This document shows positions 19,686-27,871 of a stretch of DNA of 64,000 nucleotides, in pieces. The DNA is taken from assembly GCA_963797485.1 (NCBI GenBank), contig CAWCPF010000003.1:1364001-1428000 (forward strand), given 5' to 3'. The notes below the pieces were generated by a model. That model had not been told where the DNA came from and did not search any database. It saw nothing but the letters and a program-made list of their open reading frames with translations. How positions within the stretch are numbered: position 1 is the stretch's first letter; each line of letters opens with the position of its first letter. Origin of the DNA: CAWAND01 sp963797485. GTDB taxonomy: Bacteria > Chloroflexota > Anaerolineae > Anaerolineales > E44-bin32. The translations under genes and the position numbers were made by a program.

Positions 19686-19818
19686 CCTGGTAATCGGTTG
19701 AGTGAATGATCTGGCAACTCACTCGGTCAAGCGCTGGTCTATCCGCCGGCATGAGCCAGGGGCTCAGCCTCGGTTTCCGCTGGCGGTTGATGTTTGCCGG
19801 GCAACACGCTGCGGGGCG

Positions 19819-20748
19819 ATGCCTGTGATTGAGGCTCTGGCCGAGATTTTCAAGGCATACCTGCTGCCCGGATCGCTGTCTTTTCTCTTATTGGCGGTCT
19901 CGGTCGGAGTGGTGCTCCTGTTCCTGCGCGGACGAGGCTCAAACGTGGGGCGGATCTGGCTGGCCGGAGTGGCCATTGGCTACTGGCTGCTTGCCAGCCC
20001 ATGGGTGGCTAAGGCGCTGGTTGGGAGCTTAAGTCACGGTTACCAGGCGATCTCAAGCCCCGATGCCTCGCCATCCCCGGCCGCGATTGTGGTGCTCGGC
20101 GGGGGAAGCGTGACGTACACGGAGGACGGTCGCAGGCTGAGCGCCCTCAGCGACGCGAGCGCGCTGCGCGCCCTGGAGGGTGCCCGGCTGTACCAGCTGC
20201 TGGGCGCCAAGTGGGTAGTCACTTCGGGCGGTCCCTCGGCAAGGGGGGCGGACCCCGAAAGTTCCATCCTGGCGCATGCCATGGTCGAACTCGGAGTCCC
20301 CGCAGACCGGATTCTGGAGGAGCCGGAATCAAACAACACCTACGCGCAGGCCGTCAACCTCAAAGGCTTGCTCGCAAGCCGGGGAATCGAGCGTTTTGTC
20401 CTGGTTACGAGTGGTGTGCATATGCCAAGGGCCATGGGGGTGTTCCGGCACGTCGGGCTGGAGCCGACCGCCTCCCCGGCGCCCGAGTCATACAGTTCCG
20501 GGGCAGGGGGATGGCAGGCTAGCCTGCCTTCGGTTCGCGCCCTTGCAACCAGCCAGGCGGCCGTCAGAGAACTGCTTGGCCTGGTTTATTATGGTGCCCG
20601 CGGCTGGCTCCAGCCGGCATCCCCGCCCGAATCAGGCCAATCGGCTCACCCTCGACAACCGGCGATCGAGATCGTAGGCCGCGCTGATGAGCGCCAGGTG
20701 GGTGAAAGCCTGTGGGAAGTTACCCAAGTGTTCCGCCTTCGGCCCTAG
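19819..20748 (+). CDS. YdcF-like (DUF218) membrane-anchored protein
   Basis: 309 residues from ATG 19819; GTG 19702 is an alternative but adds a non-hydrophobic, Arg-rich leader. Two membrane helices (AYLLPGSLSFLLLAVSVGVVLLF and GRIWLAGVAIGYWLLAS) precede the DUF218 domain: AIVVLGGGSV, LLGAKWVVTSGGPS, ESNNTYAQAVNLKGLL, and FVLVTSGVHMPRAMGVFRHVGL. Related proteins act in envelope polysaccharide or cofactor metabolism. The last 39 residues run antisense into the 3' end of the GH15 gene (117-base overlap) and look like read-through beyond the expected C-terminus after LLGLVYYGARGW. Confidence 0.8.
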   Translation: MPVIEALAEIFKAYLLPGSLSFLLLAVSVGVVLLFLRGRGSNVGRIWLAGVAIGYWLLASPWVAKALVGSLSHGYQAISSPDASPSPAAIVVLGGGSVTYTEDGRRLSALSDASALRALEGARLYQLLGAKWVVTSGGPSARGADPESSILAHAMVELGVPADRILEEPESNNTYAQAVNLKGLLASRGIERFVLVTSGVHMPRAMGVFRHVGLEPTASPAPESYSSGAGGWQASLPSVRALATSQAAVRELLGLVYYGARGWLQPASPPESGQSAHPRQPAIEIVGRADERQVGESLWEVTQVFRLRP

Positions 20749-22443
20749 CTCCTCCGCAAACAGGCCCAGATGATTTGCGTAACCGAGCATCTTCTCGAAA
20801 TAGAAGCGGGCCTTCTCCAAATCCCCTGAGCGCGAAAGACACTCTACGAACCAGAATGTGCACATGCTGAATGTCCCCTCGCCTCCCGCCAGACCGTCTT
20901 TGGCCACCGAATCGTTGTAGCGATAGACGAGCGAATCGTGGACCAGGTCTCTTTCAATCGCGCGTAGATGGGACAACCAGCGCGGATCCACCGGGCTTAT
21001 GAAGCGCACCAGCGGCATCAGCAGGCTGGCCGCATCCAGGATTCTGGAGTCCCGGCTCTGGGCGAATCCCTGCAGGTCCTCGTCCCAGAAGTTATCGTAG
21101 ATGTCCCGATAGATCTGGTCACGCGCCTTGCGCCAGTCTTCGGTCGGGGCGGGGAAGGAACGCTTGGCAGCCAGACGGAGTCCGCGATCGATGGCCACCC
21201 AGCACATAAGTCTTGAAAAGAGGAAGTGCTGCGCCCCCGAGCGGACCTCCCAGATGCCCTCATCGGGTTCATTCCAATGTTGGGTGACCCAGTTGACCAG
21301 GTTGATTAGGTCTTCCCAGAGATCGTGTGAGATGGGCTGGCCGTATTTGTCGAAAAGGTAGACCGAGTCCATCAGTTCGCCATAGATGTCGAGCTGAACC
21401 TGGCGGTAGGCGGCGTTGCCGATCCGGACGGGCGAGGATCCCCGGTATCCCTCGAAATGCTCCAGAATGGATTCGTTTAGATCGGCTCGACCATCTATTC
21501 CGTACATGGTCTGGAGCCCGCGCTCCGGATCGAACCCACGGCAGCGCTCTTCAATCCAGCCCATGAACTGCCCCGCTTCGTGGGTGTAGCCCAGGCGGAT
21601 GAGGGCGTACAGGGTGAACGACGCGTCCCGGATCCACGTGTATCGGTAGTCCCAGTTGCGCCCGCCGCCGATGCGCTCGGGGAGCCCGAAGGTGGGTGCG
21701 GCTACGATCGTCCCGTGCCGGGCGGACGTGAGCATCTTTAAGGTCAAAGCCGAGCGGTTGACCATCTCCCGCCAGCGGCCCTCGTAGCGGGATTGGCCGA
21801 TCCAGCCGCGCCAGAAGTTGACCGTGCGCTTGAAGGACTGCGAGATGTAGTCTCGTCCTTGTGCGGCCGAAGCCCCATCTTCTTTTGCGGCCTCGAGGAT
21901 GAAACCGGCCGTCTCGCCATCACCAAGCTCGAACTCGGCCACGGCGGTCCCGGCTCGGACTTCCAATGGCACTTCGGACCGCAGGCGAATTGCATTGAGG
22001 CTCGACGCCTGGGGAATGAAAACGACTCCGTCGTCCCGTTGCTCGAGACGGTGGGCGCATCGGCCATAGTCAAACGCCGGGGCGCAAATCATTCGGAATG
22101 TCATCCGACCGCGCACCGTCTTGGCTCTGCGGATCAGCTTGTGCCCCTCGCCCATGGCCTCCACAGGCATGAAGTCGGAGACCTCGGCCACCCCCTGCGA
22201 AGACAAGAACCGGCTCAGGAGGACATTCGTGTCCGGCAGATAGAGCTGCTTTTGCCGGGCGTCTGCGAGCACGGGTGCCAGGCTGAAGAAACCGCCGCGT
22301 TGGTAGTCCAGCATCCGAGCGAAAAGGCTGGGTGAGTCGAATTCGGGGAAGCACATGAAATCAATAGAACCGTCCATGCCTACCAGGGCGACCGTGAACA
22401 AGTCGCCAATCAGGCCGTAGTTTTCGATGGGCTGATAGGCCAT
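20632..22443 (-). CDS. Glycoside hydrolase family 15 (glucoamylase/trehalase-like)
   Basis: 603 residues from ATG 22443 (MAYQPIENYGLIGDLFTVALV). It has the N-terminal super-beta-sandwich (GSIDFMCFPEFDSPSLFARMLD) and the (alpha/alpha)6 barrel with RIGGGRNWDYRYTWIRDASFTL, EPDEGIWEVRSG (likely catalytic acid region) and the terminal LGNFPQAFTHLALISAAYDLD. No signal peptide is seen, so it probably acts on intracellular alpha-glucans or trehalose. The upstream, divergent aldo-keto reductase gene starts 139 bases away. Confidence 0.9.
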   Translation of the reverse strand: MAYQPIENYGLIGDLFTVALVGMDGSIDFMCFPEFDSPSLFARMLDYQRGGFFSLAPVLADARQKQLYLPDTNVLLSRFLSSQGVAEVSDFMPVEAMGEGHKLIRRAKTVRGRMTFRMICAPAFDYGRCAHRLEQRDDGVVFIPQASSLNAIRLRSEVPLEVRAGTAVAEFELGDGETAGFILEAAKEDGASAAQGRDYISQSFKRTVNFWRGWIGQSRYEGRWREMVNRSALTLKMLTSARHGTIVAAPTFGLPERIGGGRNWDYRYTWIRDASFTLYALIRLGYTHEAGQFMGWIEERCRGFDPERGLQTMYGIDGRADLNESILEHFEGYRGSSPVRIGNAAYRQVQLDIYGELMDSVYLFDKYGQPISHDLWEDLINLVNWVTQHWNEPDEGIWEVRSGAQHFLFSRLMCWVAIDRGLRLAAKRSFPAPTEDWRKARDQIYRDIYDNFWDEDLQGFAQSRDSRILDAASLLMPLVRFISPVDPRWLSHLRAIERDLVHDSLVYRYNDSVAKDGLAGGEGTFSMCTFWFVECLSRSGDLEKARFYFEKMLGYANHLGLFAEELGPKAEHLGNFPQAFTHLALISAAYDLDRRLSRVSRLA

Positions 22444-22582
22444 GGTCCGAAATCTTTCCAGCGACGGGTGCAAGCGGGCCGAGGGCAGGGACAACACGTT
22501 CAGCATACCACGCAGCCGCATTCGGACCCGGCGGCCCGACAGGATACAATCAGGTTGAAGGGTCTAGGTCCAGGAGGCAAGC

Positions 22583-23563
22583 ATGCAGGTTGTCAATCTA
22601 GGTCGCGCCGGAATCAAAGTCCCGCGCCTGTGCCTGGGCATGATGTCGTATGGATCGCCCGAGTGGCGGGATTGGGTGTTGTCGGAGACCGACAGCCAGC
22701 CATTCATTCGCCGAGCGCTGGACTTAGGGATCACCTTCTTCGACACGGCCGATGTCTATTCGGACGGCGAGAGCGAGGCCGTCTTGGGCCGTGCCATTCG
22801 CGCCATGACCTCCCGGGATCAGGTCGTCATCGCCACCAAGGTCTTCAATCCCACTGGACCCGGCCCGAATGATCGCGGCCTGTCGCGCCGGCACATCATG
22901 GACGCCATCGACACTTCGCTCACCCGGCTGGGAATGGACCACGTCGATCTGTATCAGACCCACCGCTGGGACTCTTCCACTCCGATCGAGGAAACCATGT
23001 CGGCGCTGCACGATGTGGTCAAGTCCGGCAAAGCCCTCTACCTCGGCGCCTCCAGCATGCACGCCTGGCAGTTCGCCAAGGCGCAAGAGGCGGCGCGGGT
23101 GAACGGCTGGACCCCCTTCGTTTCAATGCAGAATCACTACAACCTGGTCTACCGCGAGGAAGAACGCGAGATGATCCCTTTGTGCCTGGATCAAGGCATC
23201 GGCTTGATCCCATGGAGTCCCCTGGCGCGGGGTTTTCTCGCCGGAAACCGCACAAGCGACAAGGCGGGCCCGACCAAGCGCTCACGATCGGACGATTTTG
23301 CCCACGACATGTACTACACGCAAGCGGATTTCGAGGTAGTGGAGGCGGCTCAGCAGCTGGCTGCCGAGCGGGGTGTCTCTTCTGCCCAGATTGCCCTGGC
23401 CTGGCTGCTTCACAAACCGGGTGTCGTCAGCCCGATCATCGGGGCGACAAAGATGGCGCATCTGGAAGACGCCGTTGCCGCGCTTGAGATTCAACTGACG
23501 CCGGCGGAGATCGAGCGGCTCGAGGCGCCGTACCAACCTCATCCGGTGCTCGGGCACGGCTAG
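22583..23563 (+). CDS. Aldo/keto reductase
   Basis: 326 residues forming a complete AKR barrel. The catalytic tetrad is visible: Asp and Tyr in FFDTADVYSDGESE, Lys in VVIATKVF, and His in DLYQTHRWDSSTP. The cofactor end reads SPIIGATKMAHLEDAVAAL. It would reduce aldehydes or ketones with NADPH. AGGAGGC lies eight bases before the ATG. It ends 31 bases before the convergent aldehyde dehydrogenase. Confidence 0.93.
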   Translation: MQVVNLGRAGIKVPRLCLGMMSYGSPEWRDWVLSETDSQPFIRRALDLGITFFDTADVYSDGESEAVLGRAIRAMTSRDQVVIATKVFNPTGPGPNDRGLSRRHIMDAIDTSLTRLGMDHVDLYQTHRWDSSTPIEETMSALHDVVKSGKALYLGASSMHAWQFAKAQEAARVNGWTPFVSMQNHYNLVYREEEREMIPLCLDQGIGLIPWSPLARGFLAGNRTSDKAGPTKRSRSDDFAHDMYYTQADFEVVEAAQQLAAERGVSSAQIALAWLLHKPGVVSPIIGATKMAHLEDAVAALEIQLTPAEIERLEAPYQPHPVLGHG

Positions 23564-23594
23564 CGCCACGGCCCTCGGTGGCGGTGTCCCAGGA

Positions 23595-25107
23595 TCACAA
23601 GCCGACCCACACGGTCTTGACCTCGGTGTACAGGTCCAGGGCTTCTTGGCCCATCTCACGGCCAAAACCACTTTGCCGCATGCCCCCAAACGGCGCGGCG
23701 GCGTCATACAGGCCATAGCTGTTGATCCACACGACGCCGGCGTGCACGGCCCGCGCGAACCGGTGCGCCTTGCTGAGGTCGCGTGTCCACACACCGGCCG
23801 CCAGACCGTAGGTCGTGTCATTGGCGCGGGCGACGAGCTCATCCCAGCTGTTGAAAGCTGTGGCCGCCACCACCGGGCCGAAGATCTCCTCCCGAACGAT
23901 GTCTAGCGTGTCGTCTTGATGGCTGAAGATCGTCGGCGGAACGAAATACCCCTGGGCCAGGTCGCCGCCTAGTCGTTCTCCACCAGTGATGACCTGCGCT
24001 CCGGCGGCTCTGCCCCGGTCGATGTAGTTCAAGACTCGCTCCAGTTCGAGTCTCCGAGATCAGCGGGCCGACATGAACTTTGGGCGTGAAGCCCGAACCG
24101 ACGCGGACCTGGTGCGCCTGCTCGGTCAAGCCCTCCAACACCTGATCGAAGACCGGCGCCTCTACAAACAAGCGCGTGCCGGCGGTGCATTCCTGGCCTG
24201 ACGTGCTGAAGGAGGCCCAGTTGGCGCCTTTGACAGCCAAGTCCAAATCGGCATCGGCAAAGATCACGTTGGGCGATTTGCCTCCGAGCTCGAGGTTCAC
24301 CCGTTTCAGGTTGCTGTCGGCCGAGGCTTGCAGGATCTTGCGTCCAACCTCGGTCGAGCCGGTGAAGCTGACCTTGTCGATGTCCGGGTGGGCGGCGATG
24401 GCGGCCCCGGTGGGGACGCCGGGCCCGGTGACCAGGTTGACCACACCGGGCGGGAAGCCGGCTTCGATGATCAGCTCGCCGATGCGCAGCGCGCTCAAGG
24501 GCGTCTCCTCGGCAGGCTTGAAAACGACCGTGTTGCCGCACGCCAGCGCCGGCGCCAGCTTCCAGGCCGCCATCAGGGCCGGAAAGTTCCAGGGGATGAT
24601 CAGCCCCACGACACCCACCGGCTGGCGCAGGGTGTAGACCAGTTTATCGGGGATCGAGACCGGAATAGTGCGGCCCTCAAGCTTGCCGGCCCAGCCTGCG
24701 AAATAGCGAAAGTGCTTGACGGCGAATGGCAGGTCTCCGCGGCGTGAGGTGCGGAGGGGCTTGCCGTTGTCCAGAGTTTCAAGCTCAGCCAATTCATCGG
24801 CGTGAAGTTCGATCAAATCGGCCAGCTTCCAGAGCAGCGCGCCCCGCGCCTCTCCTGTCAATTCGGGCCACGGGCCGGCTTGAAATGCCTGCCGGGCCGC
24901 CTGGACGGCTCGATCCACATCGGCCTGTGACGCCAGAGCCACGTCGGCCAGCGCCAGCCCGGTGGCCGGGTCGAGGGTCAGGAACGTCTCTCCGTCCTGG
25001 GCGGGCACCCACTCGTTGTTGATCAGCAGCCGCTTCGGCTGGCCGTCCAGGAAGGCGCGTGTGGCGTCAGTCAGTTCGACACTTGGCAGTTCGGGGACAC
25101 GGTCCAT
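23595..25107 (-). CDS. NAD(P)-dependent aldehyde dehydrogenase (one frameshift)
   Basis: About 500 residues when repaired. The first part holds the cofactor site and active centre: IIPWNFPALMAAWKLAPALA, VSFTGSTEVGRKI, LELGGKSPN (general-base Glu), and the catalytic Cys in GQECTAGTR. The second frame supplies the rest: REEIFGPVVAATAF, NDTTYGLAAGVWT, PFGGMRQSGFGREMG. The break is near 24048, where removing one base joins PLISET to LERVLNYID. It oxidises aldehydes to carboxylates. A perfect Rex-type operator lies about 100 bases upstream of the start, so expression may follow the NADH/NAD+ ratio. Confidence 0.88.
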
Positions 25108-25391
25108 GCAGAGTCCTTTCCGCCTCGGGAGAGCCGAGGGGCAGGCGAGTCAGGTCGCGATGCATGGCTATTCTAACGGACACTCCACCCCTGCCAGCGA
25201 CGGCCGGTTTTGTGAAAGAATTCACAAACTATGGCTCAGGCGCGTCAGTGGTGCCTCGGGCTCGTAAGTCGGCGCTTGGAAAAGGATTGCGCCCGGGAGG
25301 CGATGAGCCAACCCGGGCGCAACCTTGGGAGGGGGAAGTTGGAGTTCGAAAGTCTGTCTAGGACAGACGCTTTCGATGAATTAGGACCGCT
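25108..25391. other. Intergenic region upstream of the aldehyde dehydrogenase gene
   Basis: 284 bases between two leftward genes. Apart from the inverted repeat at 25210-25227, I see no gene, clear terminator or repeat. Confidence 0.5.
25210..25227. promoter_or_regulatory. Perfect Rex-type operator
   Basis: TTGTGAA-AGAA-TTCACAA, a perfect 7+4+7 inverted repeat; the arms extend to 8 bp (25209-25228). It matches the known Rex operator pattern TTGTGAA-N4-TTCACAA. It also contains the CRP core TGTGA-N6-TCACA, so a CRP/FNR-family regulator is the alternative. It sits 102 bases upstream of the aldehyde dehydrogenase start on the minus strand. Confidence 0.7.
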
Positions 25392-26336
25392 CTATCGATC
25401 GCCTGCGAGCGGCGGAACGACCAGCATGGAACAGCAACCCCGATGCAGGACCTTTTCGGTGACGCTGCCGTAGATCCAACGGCGCCAGCCGCTTCGTCCG
25501 TGGGTCGCCATGGCGATCACCTGGATGCCATGCCGATCAGCGTAGTCGACAATCTGTTCTGCGGCCGGCATCGGGCCCAACCCCAGCTTGGTGTGCACCC
25601 CGGTGCTTTCGAACCGACTTGCGACCTGGTTCAGGTAAGCCTGAGCCTCTGCCAGGGGGGCGCCTTGACTGGCCTCACCCAACCCCATCTCCACCGCCTC
25701 AAGCTCCTTCAATTGGCGGGGGTCCAGGCCAGGGGCCGGGACCGCCTGGAACAGGGTCACGTTGGCGCCCAACGCCCTGGCGAGTTGAAAGGTGGGTTCG
25801 AGCGATTTCTCGGCCAGCGGCGAGCCATCCAATGGCACCAGCATCTTGCGTAGCGGCCCCTGGCCGCGGATCACAAAGACCGGGATTTGAGAGCCGCGCA
25901 GCACGTTTTCGGCCACGCTGCCCATCACCCAGCGAGTCAGCCCCGAGTAGCCATGGGTCGACATGATGATTAGATCCGCCACGACCGCTTCGGCCAGCGC
26001 CAAGATGGCTTCGTCAGGTCGGCCTTCGACCACTTCCGTGCGGAGCGGGACGCCTTGTCCCCGATGCTGATCCGCCAGGCGCTGAAGGTAAACCAGACAT
26101 TCCTCGTGGGTCGCCTTGACGAAACTCTCCGGCCAGTACAGGCCGACACCGCCCAGCGGCTCGGCGATCGGGACGGCCATGCTCTCCACTTGGGGGGCGC
26201 GCATCAGGATCAGCTCAGCGTCTTGTTGGTGCGCGATGGCGAGCGCCGGCTCTAAAGCGGCTTCAGCCAACTCTGACCCGTCCAGAGGGATGACAATCCG
26301 GCGGAAAGCAGACCAGCTTACATGTGTGTTGCCCAT
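25392..26336 (-). CDS. Tandem universal stress protein (UspA family)
   Basis: 314 residues from ATG 26336, preceded by GGGGAGAGG. Two Usp domains: residues about 11-150 (RRIVIPLDGSELAEAALEPAL ... STHGYSGLTRWVMGSVAENVLRGSQIPVFVI) and about 160-310 (RKMLVPLDGSPLAEKSLEP ... ATHGRSGWRRWIYGSVTEKVLHRGCCSMLVV). Both retain the G-x2-G...GS nucleotide loop, unlike the Usp at 4.4 kb, so both halves probably bind ATP. In actinobacteria and chloroflexi such tandem Usps are often in DevR/DosR-like dormancy regulons; a DevR-box-like sequence lies 45 bases upstream. Confidence 0.9.
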   Translation of the reverse strand: MGNTHVSWSAFRRIVIPLDGSELAEAALEPALAIAHQQDAELILMRAPQVESMAVPIAEPLGGVGLYWPESFVKATHEECLVYLQRLADQHRGQGVPLRTEVVEGRPDEAILALAEAVVADLIIMSTHGYSGLTRWVMGSVAENVLRGSQIPVFVIRGQGPLRKMLVPLDGSPLAEKSLEPTFQLARALGANVTLFQAVPAPGLDPRQLKELEAVEMGLGEASQGAPLAEAQAYLNQVASRFESTGVHTKLGLGPMPAAEQIVDYADRHGIQVIAMATHGRSGWRRWIYGSVTEKVLHRGCCSMLVVPPLAGDR

Positions 26337-26380
26337 AGGAACCTCTCCCCAATTGTCGGATTGCCCCAAAAGAGGGACCA

Positions 26381-26394
26381 GTGACAATTGTCCC
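26381..26394 (-). promoter_or_regulatory. DevR/DosR-box-like sequence upstream of the Usp gene
   Basis: On the minus strand the sequence reads GGGACAATTGTCAC, one change from the core GGGAC-N4-GTCCC. It contains the 10-bp palindrome GACAATTGTC and lies 45 bases before the Usp ATG. A DevR-like regulator is encoded 3.2 kb away. A single weak match is not proof. Confidence 0.35.
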
Positions 26395-26751
26395 TAACCA
26401 GGTGGAGCTTCTCCGGCACAAGTGGTTGTGGAAGCGCGGTGGCTGTTGGGCGGTTGTCGCGGAGGCCTGTCGGGGGTCATGCAGATGACAAAGCCTCGTT
26501 GTCTGCCGGCCGTGTGTGCATGGGTTTGCTGCAGTGATGGTTCCCAAACAGCCACCGCGTTCTCACCAAGCTCGCGCAAATGCCGACGAACAGGTTGTTA
26601 AGGTTCCAAGTTCGGGTCGTCCAAATGATTTCTGGTCGACCGAAACCTTGACGCTTTCTATCGAGGACCACTGGCCCAGTAGCGCGCTGCCCGGGCTTCC
26701 TCGCCGTTCAATGCCCGGGGTCGAGCCATTCGGCGGCTTAGCCCTGTGGTC
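26395..26751. other. Intergenic region between Usp and receiver genes
   Basis: 357 bases. No convincing coding frame, RNA gene or repeat is visible. It holds the upstream region of the Usp gene and the 3' flank of the receiver gene. Confidence 0.4.
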
Positions 26752-27189
26752 TCACGGTGCGGCGGAGTCGTCAGGCACGACGGCGTTGATCTCGGCAATC
26801 AAGCGCCGTGAGTTGATGTCCTTCAGCAAATAGCGCTTGGCGCCGGCCGCCAACATGGCCTTGCGTTCATCTTCGACTGCATAGGTTGCGAGGACGATCA
26901 AGCCCGCCTGGTTGGCCTCAAGAACGGCCGCCAATGCCTTGATTCCGTCTGTGTCACGGACCTTCCTCTGCGTCCTCAGGCCGACCAAGACCGCGTCAGG
27001 ACGCTTGAGCTCGGCCAACTTCCTTCCTTCAACCAGATCTTTAGCTGTGGCGATGACCTGGATGTGGGGCGTGGTGGCGAGACGCGCCGCCAGCGCCCGA
27101 AGTACGCTGGGATGGTCATCGATAATAAGTACCCGGGTCTTTTTCAATGCGGTCACCCACGCGGAGGCAGCCGAACCTTGTGCGTCCAT
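26752..27189 (-). CDS. Stand-alone receiver-domain protein lacking the phospho-acceptor Asp
   Basis: 145 residues from ATG 27189; longer readings exist but add nothing recognisable. The fold is that of a response-regulator receiver: acidic pair Asp24-Asp25 (RVLIIDDHPSVLRAL), switch Thr102 (LIVLATYAVEDE) and Lys123 (KRYLLKDI). At the place of the phosphorylated Asp the sequence reads PDAVLVGLRT, with Gly70. It is probably not phosphorylated in the usual way and has no output domain. It is divergent from a CBS-domain gene and close to the DevS/DevR-like pair. Confidence 0.75.
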   Translation of the reverse strand: MDAQGSAASAWVTALKKTRVLIIDDHPSVLRALAARLATTPHIQVIATAKDLVEGRKLAELKRPDAVLVGLRTQRKVRDTDGIKALAAVLEANQAGLIVLATYAVEDERKAMLAAGAKRYLLKDINSRRLIAEINAVVPDDSAAP

Positions 27190-27369
27190 CAAGCAAGAGC
27201 TTATCTGCCCGGGACCCAAACCTGAAGTGCTTTTCATCCCCGGGCCGAGGTGACATACAACGCCCGGGACAGGCGCGGGTCGGAGGATCTCAGACCCCGA
27301 ATGTGACGTTTGCCACACTCACTTCTCCGGGTTCAGCGCGATGCTTGACACCGACCCAAGGAGGACCTG

Positions 27370-27810
27370 ATGCTGAAAGTGGCAGATCTGATGACCGTCG
27401 AGCCGGAAACGGTCACGCCAGAGACGTCCTTGCTGGAGGTCTTGGAGCGCATGAAGGCCACAGCCTGCCGGCAGATGCCGGTCCTCGATGAGGACGGCCA
27501 GCTGGTGGGCATCATCACCGACCGTGATCTGAGGCTGGCGATGAATTCTCCCCTGGTTCTGCATGAGCGCTCGCAAGATCTGGCGTTGTTGGGAGCGGCC
27601 ACGGCCGGGAGCGTGATGACCAGCCGGCCGCAGACGGTGGCCCCGGACACTCCGGCCGCCCAGGCGGCCAAGATCCTGAGCACCTATAAGTTCGGCGCGC
27701 TGCCGGTGGTGGATCAGGATGTGCTGGTGGGAATTGTCAGCGTTTCGGACTTCCTGGACTATCTCGCCGAACACCTTGAGGGGGAGGGGTTTTCGACCGG
27801 GGGGAACTGA
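27370..27810 (+). CDS. CBS-domain pair protein
   Basis: 146 residues made of two CBS motifs: about 5-60 (VADLMTVEPETVTPETSLLEVL ... QMPVLDEDGQLVGIITDRDLRLA) and about 78-135 (AGSVMTSRPQTVAPDTPAA ... ALPVVDQDVLVGIVSVSDFLDYL). Such free-standing pairs bind adenosyl ligands (AMP, ATP, NAD-type) and act as energy sensors. AAGGAGG lies six bases before the ATG. It is convergent with the histidine kinase gene, with an imperfect hairpin (about 27822-27854) in the 61-base gap. Confidence 0.88.
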   Translation: MLKVADLMTVEPETVTPETSLLEVLERMKATACRQMPVLDEDGQLVGIITDRDLRLAMNSPLVLHERSQDLALLGAATAGSVMTSRPQTVAPDTPAAQAAKILSTYKFGALPVVDQDVLVGIVSVSDFLDYLAEHLEGEGFSTGGN

Positions 27811-27871
27811 GCCGGGGTTCCGCCTGTCAAGACGCCCGGTCACGGTTTGACGGGCATATGGCCGTCATCGG

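Noticed and set aside
25210..25227. CRP-type site TGTGA-N6-TCACA as the main explanation
   Set aside because: The perfect sites all extend to 7-bp arms with a 4-base spacer, which fits Rex better. Kept as an alternative only.
27302..27317. TGTGA-N6-CCACA upstream of the CBS gene as a further operator
   Set aside because: The outer arm positions do not match, so it may be chance.
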